A stretch of DNA of 20,155 nt from NCBI GenBank assembly GCA_000969725.1, contig JXSR01S018052.1. The stretch is one strand, 5' to 3'. Position 1 is the stretch's first letter. The number at the start of each line of letters is the position of its first letter. Below the pieces are notes generated by a model. That model saw only the letters and a program-made list of their open reading frames with translations. It ran no database searches and was not told the DNA's origin. Positions 1-7,999 of this stretch are shown here, in pieces. The stretch is from Ophiothrix spiculata (taxonomy: Eukaryota; Echinodermata; Ophiuroidea; Amphilepidida; Ophiotrichidae). Made by a program: the position numbers and the translations under genes.

Positions 1-50
1 TCAACAGTATGGCAAGTACAGTTTGCACCTAAACCAGATGACATTATATG
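1..50 (+). CDS. TMEM63: TMEM63 exon a (3' part in window)
   Basis: Read from base 1 the frame gives STVWQVQFAPKPDDIIW, ending with two bases of the W codon before the donor GTGAGT at 51. The pattern W-x-V-x-FAP-x-P-x-DIIW is the junction between the cytosolic domain and the next membrane helix in TMEM63 proteins. The true 5' end of the exon lies before the window or within its first few bases. A near-identical copy starts at 153. Confidence 0.88.
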
Positions 51-3000
51 GTGAGTATGAAATGAAGATTACACTTGCAGTGTCCTCATTTAGTCGACAG
101 TGACTATAGTGTGGCTATCCACTCTGTGTCTTGTATAATCGAACAGCTCCATTCAACAGTATGGCAAGTACAGTTTGCACCTAAACAAGATGATACATGG
201 TAAAACAGAAGGAGAAGTGATTTCAGAGTCCAGTTGCTTTGTCAGCTGGATTCAGAGTAGCTGTTGCTTTGCCATGTGTAGCAAAGGAGGATATACGCTG
301 GTTCCCTGCGGCTTTGGTTTTTCACACTCACCACATGCACTCCACAAACCAAAGACGCAGGTACAGGCAAATCAATCTCAATCATTCATTGGCTTGTGCT
401 CTTCGCCGTGTGCGTGAAAAGTTGTTATCTTATGCGTGCCTGCAATGCGCGAATGTTTGCGCAACGCTCGTTATCGCGTGCACAAACACATAGTGTCACG
501 CAAGGGTGTAACATCACTGGCACAAGTAAACAACAACCTGTTTACCAATGCATTGTAATTACAATGTATTTGGATACAGTGAATGTCAGGCTAAGGTGAG
601 GCATGACACTAGTCATGATTGTGACTAATTATGGGTAGCCTGTACCTGCGGTCTTGGATGGACTGAGCCCATAGCGAAGCGCCAAGATCAAGGGAACCAG
701 CGTAAGGAGGATATTGTGTGTTTCCCATCATGCATTGCTTCCTAGCGAATCAATTCTACATGAAATATATGAACAGTTAGTCCCGAAACATGCCCCAAAT
801 GCAAGATAACAACAATCAGTTTTGATTTAGGTTCATTTCATCACAAACGTCTGTGAACATGGTGTCAGGTATGATGCACTAATTTTAATGTCAACTCTGG
901 GTTGATAAAGAATCCACAATAGACCTTTTCCTAAACACGACTTTCCGCACATTTCCGAAGCTGATTTTACACTTTCTGGCAATTGCCGACAGAAAAAGTG
1001 ACTCTTCAACACAATGACCAGAATGTTAAGTTCACGTTCTCGTTAAGTGGTTGCGTACGAATTCGAGCACTAAAGAGTCACTTTTAGTGTGATCTCCCTG
1101 ATGTGACTTGAAATCTTAAGCTTAATCAGCCGATTTCAAATGGAAATTTCACTCTTTGTGTCAGTGAGCTTATGGTACCATCAGCCAAAAGTTGTTCAGA
1201 ATTAGTGTATCTAATAATGTATGGGTCTGCGAGAGAAATTTCGGAAAATTTTGTTGACAAAATCGTGCATACTTATTAGCTTGTACGTGATTGGTTGAAA
1301 AAATGGCCATGTGATCCGGAGATTTCCGAAGGGATTTTGAAAAGGTCTATAGTATGCTCCTGCACAAGGAGGTGTGATGAGTTATGACACCCTTTTTAGA
1401 TTTGTGTGGATATTTGAATCAAGGCATAATGTCCACTTGGTATATATAATGGTTCATTTCATCACAATCTTCTGTGAACATGGTGTTGGTATGATGCACT
1501 TTCAATGAGGCCGTGTTTGGTCTAGCGGAACAGTGCAGGACTCATGATTAGAAGGTTGTGAGTTCATGCCCCACTTGTACCAACGTGTTGCGAACATGCG
1601 CAAATCACTTCGTCACACTTACCTCGACGACCTGAGCGTATTGGCGAGCTGTTTAGGGGGAATATCACAACCTATTGCTGATAAGTCTGCGCCTTCGGTC
1701 ATTGGCCACAAATGGCCTAAAATGGTTCTGACGATTCCCTTGTTACGGCGTAAAAATAATGGCCAGCACTTTGTATCCACTGAAAAAAGGCGTGATATAA
1801 ATGCCAGAATTATTATTATTAATATTATAATGTAAGTTTCGCTATTTAACTACTTCCCCATTTCTGTTTTCCCAACTAAATGAATGCAGGAATGAATGAC
1901 AACCTAAATTGTTTCTTCCTTTCTTCTTCACATGCATTCTAACCAAATTTCTTGTGCACATCAGGGAAAATTTATCAGTTAGCACAATCTTATGGTGGAT
2001 AAGTGTCATCTTAGTCAATATTGGTAAGGATTGGTATAGTCCTTGTTGCATGCTGGCTACTAAAGGTGGTTTTGATGTTATATCTATTCAACCTACCATT
2101 TTTTGTAAAGTGTCTTTATAAAACTCATAATGTTTGTGCTGTCTAGTAGATTATTTGAAATGTAAACAGTGTTGCCAAAAAGCCAAATTGCAGTAAATGA
2201 CAATTTTTACACGTGGCAGATGCCTTCAAAGTAGGCCAATTTTTGCCAGGCCAAAATGTAGTTGATTGTTTAATTACTTTGAAAAGATTTTGAAATTAAA
2301 ATCTGACCAAAACAGTCTAATTAGATATCATTGCAATAATATGATTATTGAAAAAGTTGAAGAAATATAATAGCTGTTGTGGGCAGAAGGTGGTAAAAGT
2401 AGCCATATTTTAGATACCCATACTGGACAAATTTTACCACAACAAGTAAATAGCCAAAAGTGCGCGAATAAATTGTGGCATTGGCAACACTGATAAAAAT
2501 TCTATGGAAATGACCTTTTATTGTTTTCTATCTCTATTGCTCACCTCTGTAGAAGTTACAGGCCAAACATAAATTTATTGGACAGTGTAACACAACAATA
2601 TAGAGTGCTGGGCCCTGTTACATGTGAATGCAAACGCTGCCCTGCATTTTTGTTTACATTGTCGAAACAATTTGTTTTCTTCCAGATGTCAAAATGTCAT
2701 GGTGAATCTTAGGGTTTTGAAATTTATTGCTGGAGATTTATGTATCATTTAGAATGTAAATTTTTGGCTAGATTTTATCAAAACAACTACAAGGCAATTT
2801 AATTGTTTCTTTTATTTACATGTTGTTTCTTTTGTGCATAAAATAGACCAATAACTACTTTTAACTTGACACATTAAGAGAAACTGTAGACAAATATTGT
2901 GAGATAGGGGTTGACCATTTCACTTGGCATACACCTCATTAGAGCATGGAACAACATCTCGAATTCATTTGACTTTGTACCATTTTACCCACATCAAGTA

Positions 3001-6000
3001 AGATGCATGTCATTGATCTTATTCATGACTAGTTTAAATATGTTTTGTGTATTGCTTTTAGTTCTTGCATTGTGGAATTGTAGTATGATAAATTGTAGAC
3101 TTGGTTATACATGAAGTGATTTATAAGAAGAATATCACATTATCCTACATTAGTGTTTTGTGAGTTTTTATATTCTGTACATTTGTTTTGTTGTATTTTG
3201 AACCAAGTGAAAGTGGCTCCATGGTAAATGCAGATCCTATAAAATACAGAGCCTATAAAATAAACTGAAGTGAGGTAGTGTATATGGAAATCAGAGGAAT
3301 CTATAGAAATGTATTTAACAAACAGTGAGTGTAGAAAGGATCAATTTCTTCCGCAGTATTATTTTAACCGTTGTTCTTCCCATCTACACCAGCCTTGTTT
3401 CTGCATTCAGTAGCCTTAGAACTTTTATTGATTTTCTTTCTCAGCACAAGTTCCAATTTACATCCAGCCACATGTCTAATATACAAATATTTCCTGCCAA
3501 TGGTAAAAACTATTGGCCAAAGTGATCTTGAGACTTATGACTTGCCTGAGACTGAAGGTCAAGGAAAACACCGTATGCACTCATCCAATATTATTCAACT
3601 ATACTGATTTTATGAATGTACATCGCTGGCAATAGTAAAAACTCTATATTTTGCCTACATGATCTTAAAAATATTTTACTATCATGCCAGAATAAAAAGA
3701 GCAGTCATTTTTTGTTTTATATGCCGATTTGGTTTTGAGCAGGCAATAGTTAAAACAATTGACTGGCTCAAATCATGCTAATCAGTTTTATAACCTTCCA
3801 TAACTTCTTGTCTCTCTTTTTTTCCACAGTATTATTTTTACTGTTGTTCTTCCTCACTACGCCAGCCATGTTTCTCACAGCTTTAGACACAACAAATTTT
3901 GATGAAGCAGTTGCAAATGCAAAGGTAATGGTTTGGATAATTGTGTTATTTAATTGTGGAGTTCTGTACAGTGGATAGAGCATTGACTTGAAATCAATAG
4001 GTTGTTGGTTCAAGCCCTTAAATCAATATATAAACTAACCAAGATTGACTAATACCTCACTGGATGTGCTCTTTAAATTTGTTCAAAATATGTGCCAAAT
4101 GGTACACATTTTGCTGTTTTTACAAAACTAGGAAGAATCACCAAGCAATCTCATGCTTATGGCCTTTTTGGCAGTTCTCACAATTCATTTTAATCCCTCC
4201 ACAAGGTTCATCTCCTTGCAAGTGTATCACGAATCCATCCCCAATGCTTTCACAATGTCGGGCCGATGACACATGGCGATGGTTTGGTGATCCTCTCGCA
4301 TTGTTCCCATAAAGCTTCAAGACAGGGTCAAGACATCACAAGGATGGTGGGCAAGCATCGGAGATGGACTCGTGGTGTATTTATAAAGAGATTAATCAAT
4401 GGCCATTGTTTCTAATTTGCTAAGCATCAATGCTTTCAAGATGCATTTGTGATGCTTCGGGAGCATAATGGAACCTGGCCTTTACATTTAACAGTGTCCT
4501 TTCACATTTGCAAATGTTTTTATCTTTCAGTCTCCATTCATCTCGCAATTCTTGCCTACCCTATTATTATGGACATTCGCTGCCTTGCTACCTCTATTGG
4601 TGATTTATTCTAGCTATTATTTTGAATTTCATTGGACAAGAACCACCCTTAACCATACCATCATGCGCAAGACGTTTGTCTTCCTTCTTATCATGGTGCT
4701 TGTACTGCCCTCGCTTGGGCTTGCTAGGTATGTATTGCTCCCTCTATTGGTGATTTATTCTAGCTATTATTTTGAATTCCATTTAACAATAATCACCCTT
4801 AATCCGGGCCCTTAATGATACCATCATATGCAAGACTTTGTCTTCTTTCTTAGTATGGTGCTTGTTCTGCCCTCACTTGGGCCCACTAGGTAAGTTTGGT
4901 GCCCTCTATTGGTAATCAATTCTAGCTATATTTTGAATTTCATTGGAGGAGAACCACCCTTAATCATACTATCATATGCAAGACTTTGCCTTCCTTCTTA
5001 GTATGTTGAGTCCCTATATAATATTATGGAGAGTAGTGACAACCTCCCAAAATCCACCATTTTGTGTCTAAATTGTGTCTAAAGTTATACAGTAAGTCTA
5101 TGGGAGCTTGTGTGGTCTAGTGGAACAATGCAGGACTCTGAATCATGAGGTTGCGAGTTCGAGCCCCGCTACGGCCAATGGGTTATGTCCTTGGGCAAGA
5201 CATTTAATCTTGATTGCTTCATCAACCCAAGCGTATTTGGGAGCGGTTAGGGGAATATTACAATCTAAGTTCTGATAGGTCAGCATCATAAGATTGCGAT
5301 CTAGTTGAGGTGGGGTTGTGACGATTTCCTAAAATCAGCGTAATAATAATGTAAAGCGCATTTAGATGCCTTCTGATGTGGTTTGCGCTTAATAAAAATT
5401 GCTTTATTATTATTATTATTATTATGGGAAAATCCTGCCAATTTGTATATAAATGACCAGAACTTTAAAAAAACGACCTGGAAACAACGTTTTTTGAAAG
5501 CTAACACAACAATGATTCCAAATTTGGGCATATCAATTCTCATTTACAAGTCACGTGACCAAGAATTTATCTAAAACATCAAAAAATCATGATTTTTTGT
5601 TATTCATAAATTTCTAGTTTCAGTTAACCCATTCAATTGTTTATGATTTGTGTAATAAACAACATTTGATGGCTTTAGTAAAGTGTCTCATGGTGTCTGA
5701 TAGTGATCACATATAGCACATGGTCGTGCTGCCCTCTTATTGGAATCATAATGTGCCTCGTATAGTAAGTATATTGATATGACTTCAGCATACTGCCCTC
5801 GTTACCATTTTACATTGCAGAAAATGAGGTTGGCAGTGAAGCTGTTATACCATTCTGTATTGCACATAAATCGTTGAATTGAAATCCAATGTCTGATGGT
5901 ACATAATTATGTATAGGACAAATTTTCAATTGAATCAAATACTAGAACATATTAGTACTTGTTGTACCATCTACTGAGCTGACCTGCTGAGAAAGTCACA

Positions 6001-7739
6001 TACAAATAAGTTGACAACTACTATATGACTGAGAATTAAATGTATTAGATCAATAAAGCTCACAGTATGACATAAGCAACAAACTGAACACATAATTATA
6101 TTTAGCAAACTGTATCTTTCCTTCTGATATTAAGAACTTGCTTATTTAAATAGTTGAAATAGTTAACAGTACTTGTATCTTATAGTAACCCTACTACTTG
6201 ATACCAAGTGAAATTGAATAATTTTGATACTAATTGCTGTGCATGTGTAAGCCCGGAACTTTATAAGATCTTATTTGCATTTGGTATCTTCTTTTCCATC
6301 ACAGTGTACAGGCATTCTTTGAATACTCCTTGCAAAGTGTTACTGACATCAAAATCAGATGGGGGTAAGTAAATGGACTGGTTAATGTTTTAAATTGGTA
6401 CAATATAGTGCACATTTCCACTGCAAGTCACTTTAATATAGAAAGTATTCATTTCAGTACTTAAGCTTTGTGACTCACTTATTTGATGGACTCCATTTGG
6501 CTTTCATTTTAAAGTTTCTTGTCGGTCTTAAAATATTTAAAGAAACATCGCAAGCTGCCCAGCTTGTTTTTATTCTTCATAGAGACCTATTTGAACACTC
6601 TGTAAGTTATCATCTGCTAGCCCCTAAGGAGAAAAAAATGAAAATCAGTTTAAAACAAATGCAGAAAACTAAGGGTCACATTTGTTAGTTCTTAATGCAG
6701 TGACTGCATACATCAATATCTATCAGGAAAGTTGTATAAGTTCATTACTTTTCCTCTTTAATATATTAATCTCTTAAAATTCCATTTTAAATCTGATTAA
6801 CTATGTACTTTATATTACAAAAATCGCACAAAATAAAGAAAAACTCAACATGTCAATTAATACCTAATACAATCAAGAGCAATTTTAAGAGTTTTGAAAG
6901 CTTTTGCATTTGTTCAAAACAGATGTGCTATGAACTTTTGTATAATATTTACATCTTGTCAGAATATTCTTTCAATGATGAATTTCAATGATTATATCAT
7001 GCTTTTTTTCTACTTCTATCCTGTAGATGCATTTTCTTACCAGAAAACGGGGCATTTTTTGTGAATTACATAGTGACCTCAGCATTCATAGGTACCGCCT
7101 TGGAGCTTATCCGTTTCCCAGAACTATTTCTTTATACTATAACAATGGCATGGACAAGATCTGAAGCAGAGAAAATTACTGCTAGGAAGGTAAGTCTTAT
7201 CCGTTTTCCAGAGCTTTGTCTTTATATTATAACAATTATATGGACAAGATCTGAAGTTGAAAAATTACTGCTTGGAAGGCGAGCTGTATTCATTTCCCCA
7301 AGCTTTTTCGTTATGCTACAACAAAGGGGTAACTTAAACACAGCCATCAGCCCCAGGTGCACTGTAAAAAGAATATGGGATATCCTCCATTGAGGCCAAT
7401 AAAGCTGATACAGGTTAGTGTGTTGGTTGCCAAAGATATTTTGCAAGCCTTTATTGAGGTCAGATGACATTGTGACAACTTGATAGAGCAAGTATTGGAA
7501 CTTCAACAATGCTTTGGTTGTTCCTTATAGAATGAAATATGCACATGTCCAATATTGTATAACTGTTTAATCTGGCCATCATAGTTGTGATAAAAAAAAT
7601 TTAATTTGTGTCTGTTTTGCTCTGTTGTTTCAGCACATTGTGTATGAATTCCAGTATGGAGTGCAGTATGCATGGATGTTAACCACATTTGCCATAGTAC
7701 TTGTATACAGTATCACATGTCCACTAGTAGCTCCATTCG
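1..7739 (+). CDS. TMEM63: TMEM63/OSCA-family mechanosensitive channel, internal part, seven exons
   Basis: The spliced reading is join(1-50, 1965-2023, 3830-3924, 4531-4727, 6305-6364, 7027-7189, 7634-7739), 730 bases. Every intron starts GT and ends AG, and the exon end phases (2, 1, 0, 2, 2, 0, 1) all join without a frame break. In order the peptide shows FAPKPDDIIW, ENLSV followed by WW, LFFLTTPAMF, FLPTLLLWTFAALLP, LPSLGL, FLPENGAFFVNY, SAFIGTAL and YSITCPLVAPFG. These are signature stretches of TMEM63 proteins (RSN1_7TM/DUF221 domain). Family members are monomeric plasma-membrane or lysosomal cation channels opened by membrane stretch or osmotic stress. About 243 of roughly 800 residues are covered: the end of the cytosolic domain, then helices of the pore region. 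The N-terminal exons lie before the window and the C-terminal exons were not found. Vertebrates have paralogues A, B and C; this fragment cannot be assigned to one. Family assignment is secure; channel activity is inferred from homology. Confidence 0.93.
153..199 (+). repeat. Copy of TMEM63 exon a
   Basis: The copy starts 152 bases downstream of the window start. Its first 35 bases (153-187) match bases 1-35 exactly. After that it has one substitution and a net loss of three bases. Read in the exon frame it stays open and ends KQDDTW at a GTAAAA possible donor, against KPDDIIW at GTGAGT in exon a. There is no convincing pyrimidine tract before it. It could be a recent dead duplicate or an alternative exon. 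Confidence 0.85.
200..828. other. Intron a-b, unique-looking part
   Basis: I recognise no gene here. Short open frames overlap the exon copy but have no family signature. A locally CpG-rich patch lies at about 400-490, with several gcg/cgc words, and resembles a patch near 19940-20005. Confidence 0.4.
830..880 (+). repeat. Direct repeat, copy 1 (partner at 1451)
   Basis: This 51-base stretch starts ggttcatttcatcacaa and ends ggtatgatgcact. It recurs at 1451-1500 with only a few differences. The pair flanks the inverted-repeat element at 919-1350. Confidence 0.8.
919..1350. mobile_element. Possible non-autonomous DNA transposon, ATAGACCTTTTC ends
   Basis: ATAGACCTTTTC at 919-930 is matched perfectly in inverted form by GAAAAGGTCTAT at 1339-1350. 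Inside, AAAAGTGACTCTT (994-1006) is the perfect inverse of AAGAGTCACTTTT (1073-1085). No coding capacity is seen. The length of 432 bases suits a MITE. No target-site duplication was confirmed, so the superfamily is unknown. Confidence 0.5.
1451..1500 (+). repeat. Direct repeat, copy 2 (partner at 830)
   Basis: This matches 830-880 at roughly 90 percent, with one single-base gap. It ends immediately before the SINE at 1505. Confidence 0.8.
1505..1842 (+). mobile_element. tRNA-derived SINE, copy 1
   Basis: An A-box-like stretch tttggtctagcggaac (near 1514) and a degraded B-box ggttgtgagttcatgcc (near 1553) form a tRNA-like head. A unique body follows, then a tail at 1764-1830 containing cactttgtatcc and gcgtgatataaatgcc and an (ATT)n-type microsatellite. 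It shares its head, the body words gcgtattgg-gagc and ggggaatat, and the tail type with the SINE at 5101. The tail also resembles the 3' end of the minus-strand LINE at 13988-17400. Confidence 0.82.
1965..2023 (+). CDS. TMEM63: TMEM63 exon b: start of a pore-domain helix
   Basis: The acceptor is cacatcag, ending at 1964, and the donor is GTAAGG at 2024. The first base completes the W codon from the previous exon. The exon then reads ENLSVSTILWWISVILVNI and leaves one base (G) for the next exon. ENLSV, a WW pair and VN in a hydrophobic run match the first helix after the cytosolic domain in TMEM63. I saw no nearby duplicate of this exon. Confidence 0.9.
2167..2492. mobile_element. hAT-like MITE, CAGTGTTGCCAA termini
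   Basis: CAGTGTTGCCAA at 2167-2178 is the inverse of TTGGCAACACTG at 2481-2492. Internal words agccaaattg near the left end and aatagccaaaa near the right end extend the symmetry loosely. CAGtGTTGCCA termini are typical of hAT elements. The 8-base flanks, aatgtaaa and ataaaaat, are not a clean duplication, so the insertion is old or the ends are slightly misplaced. It has no coding capacity and lies in intron b-c. Confidence 0.68.
2500..3340. other. Intron b-c, no recognised feature
   Basis: This is AT-rich DNA without a convincing gene or element. A small direct repeat, cctataaaata, occurs twice near 3236-3262. Short open frames have no family signature. Confidence 0.4.
3357..3501 (+). repeat. 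Diverged copy of TMEM63 exon c with stop codon
   Basis: The acceptor-like ttcttccgcag ends at 3356. The first 46 bases match exon c (3830 on) at about 85 percent, including ttgttcttcc, acaccagcc and tgtttct. In the exon frame the fourth codon is TAA where exon c has TTA. Further on, FFPSTPALFL can still be read against FFLTTPAMFL. Similarity fades after about 3403. A GTAAAA at 3502 could act as a donor, giving a 145-base exon. It may be a dead duplicate or a stop-carrying (poison) exon. Confidence 0.75.
3830..3924 (+). CDS. TMEM63: TMEM63 exon c: end of helix and TTP loop
   Basis: The acceptor follows a strong pyrimidine tract (ctctctttttttccacag) and the donor is GTAATG at 3925. The leading TA joins the preceding G to make V. 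The exon continues LFLLLFFLTTPAMFLTAL and ends EAVANAK at a codon boundary. LFFLTTPA is one of the most conserved stretches in TMEM63. A diverged copy of its first half, with a stop codon, lies 473 bases upstream at 3357. Confidence 0.92.
3958..4020 (+). repeat. tRNA-like sequence (tRNA-derived repeat or tRNA pseudogene)
   Basis: An A-box-like tacagtggatagagc, a perfect 5-base anticodon stem (attga/tcaat) around the loop cttgaaa, and a B-box ggttcaagcc occur with tRNA spacing. The loop would give anticodon UGA (Ser). The acceptor stem does not pair convincingly, so a working tRNA is unlikely. It lies in intron c-d. Confidence 0.5.
4531..4727 (+). CDS. TMEM63: TMEM63 exon d: two pore-region helices
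   Basis: The acceptor tatctttcag ends at 4530 and the donor GTATGT starts at 4728. The exon begins on a codon with SPFISQFLPTLLLWTFAALL, followed by a second hydrophobic stretch FVFLLIMVLVLPSLGLA, and ends with AG of a split codon. Both helices and the SYYFEFHWTR linker match TMEM63 (typical form: FFEAHWTRS). Two tandem decayed copies of the last two thirds of this exon follow directly. Confidence 0.94.
4735..4889 (+). repeat. Decayed tandem copy 2 of TMEM63 exon d
   Basis: It starts 150 bases after the matching point in the true exon (4585). It repeats cctctattggtgatttatt, the YSSYYFEFH coding stretch and the exon end, including a donor-like TAG|GTAAGT at 4890. It carries an insertion containing ccgggccc, an in-frame TAA at 4813-4815, and a one-base loss in the gacgttt stretch. 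It therefore cannot encode the same helix pair. Confidence 0.88.
4897..5005 (+). repeat. Decayed tandem copy 3 of TMEM63 exon d, truncated
   Basis: It begins 162 bases after copy 2 with gccctctattgg and follows exon d through gaatttcattgga and gaaccacccttaa to cttcttagtatg, then stops. It shares with copy 2 the changes catatgcaagacttt and cttagtatg, including the one-base loss. Copies 2 and 3 are thus more closely related to each other there than to the exon. Confidence 0.85.
5101..5428 (+). mobile_element. tRNA-Gln-like SINE, copy 2
   Basis: The head has A-box tgtggtctagtggaac (5110 on), an anticodon region ggactctgaatc (CTG, Gln-like) and B-box ggttgcgagttcgagcc (5149 on). A body follows with gcgtatttgggagcggtt and ggggaatatt, then a tail with aagcgcatttagatgcc and gcgcttaataaaaattgc, ending in (ATT)n at about 5403-5424. 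It is better preserved than the copy at 1505. An RNA polymerase III start at the head is expected from the boxes but not shown. Confidence 0.87.
5580..5599. repeat. Perfect 20-base palindrome
   Basis: The sequence caaaaaatcatgattttttg is identical to its reverse complement. It is AT-rich and short, so it may be chance. Confidence 0.6.
5600..6300. other. Intron d-e, no recognised feature
   Basis: This is AT-rich sequence without a recognised gene or element. The words tgccctc at about 5730 and 5790 recall the start of the exon d copies but do not extend into an alignment. Confidence 0.4.
6305..6364 (+). CDS. TMEM63: TMEM63 exon e: short linker exon
   Basis: The acceptor ttttccatcacag ends at 6304 and the donor GTAAGT starts at 6365. 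The leading T completes AG from exon d (Ser). The exon reads VQAFFEYSLQSVTDIKIRW and ends with GG of a Gly codon. The loop before FLPENGAFFVNY in TMEM63 has this length and contains a conserved R-W; the residue after W is usually E, here G. It is recognised from position, phase and short motifs, not from strong similarity alone. Confidence 0.82.
7027..7189 (+). CDS. TMEM63: TMEM63 exon f: FLPENGAFFVNY, pore helix
   Basis: The acceptor ctatcctgtag ends at 7026 and the donor GTAAGT starts at 7190. The first base completes Gly. The exon reads CIFLPENGAFFVNYIVTSAF and then IGTALELIRFPELFLYTI, ending in WTRSEAEKITARK at a codon boundary. This is the most diagnostic block of the family and covers the helix regarded as the pore-lining gate helix in OSCA/TMEM63 structures. 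The 84 bases from 7106 are duplicated in tandem directly after the donor. Confidence 0.95.
7196..7278 (+). repeat. Tandem half-copy of TMEM63 exon f
   Basis: It repeats 7106-7189 immediately after the true donor, at roughly 85 percent identity. It reads LIRFPELCLYIITIIWTRSE, against LIRFPELFLYTITMAWTRSE in the exon. The reading frame stays open through the donor into the copy. The copy then loses one base (gagaaaa to gaaaaa), which shifts the frame before its end. The donor position, GTAAGT in the exon, is GCGAGC here, at best a weak GC-type donor. Confidence 0.88.
7634..7739 (+). CDS. TMEM63: TMEM63 exon g: helix after the pore helix
   Basis: The acceptor tctgttgtttcag ends at 7633 and the donor GTAAGT starts at 7740. 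The exon reads HIVYEFQYGVQYAWMLTTFA, then VLVYSITCPLVAPF plus one base. YEFQ-G-x-x-YAWM and YSITCP-x-x-x-PFG are TMEM63 hallmarks. The next exon should open with two bases completing Gly and then a LIYM-like stretch; none was recognised in the remaining 12.4 kb. Confidence 0.94.
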
Positions 7740-7897
7740 GTAAGTATTTTGAAAATATACCAATTTGAATTTTTTTTTACAGTTATGATATGTAAGTAGC
7801 TGAAGCTGTTTGACAGCAATTGCAGCAAGGTGTCTGCTTCTATGTATATAGTGCGGAGTAACTTTACAATAGACCTCGCACCCTTATCTTACAACCC

Positions 7898-7995
7898 AAT
7901 CCCTAACCCGAATCCTAATCTTAACCCTAATCCTAACCATAAATTATGATCCTAAACCCTAACCCTAATCCTAACCTCCTAATGCTAATCCTAAC
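7898..7995 (+). repeat. Telomere-like CCTAAY tract, degenerate
   Basis: The tract consists of units ccctaa, cctaatc and cctaacc with interruptions, from about 7898 to 7995, in the intron after exon g. The animal telomere repeat read on the C strand is CCCTAA. The degenerate mix may be an old interstitial telomeric insert or an ordinary microsatellite. Confidence 0.7.
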
Positions 7996-7999
7996 GTAT

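Noticed and set aside
5700-5810. Further exon d copies suggested by tgccctc words
   Set aside because: Similarity does not extend past about a dozen bases.
7061-7393. Continuous 110-codon frame read as one protein
   Set aside because: It is TMEM63 exon f running through its own donor into the tandem copy; family phases support splicing at 7189. Read-through is kept only as a finding.
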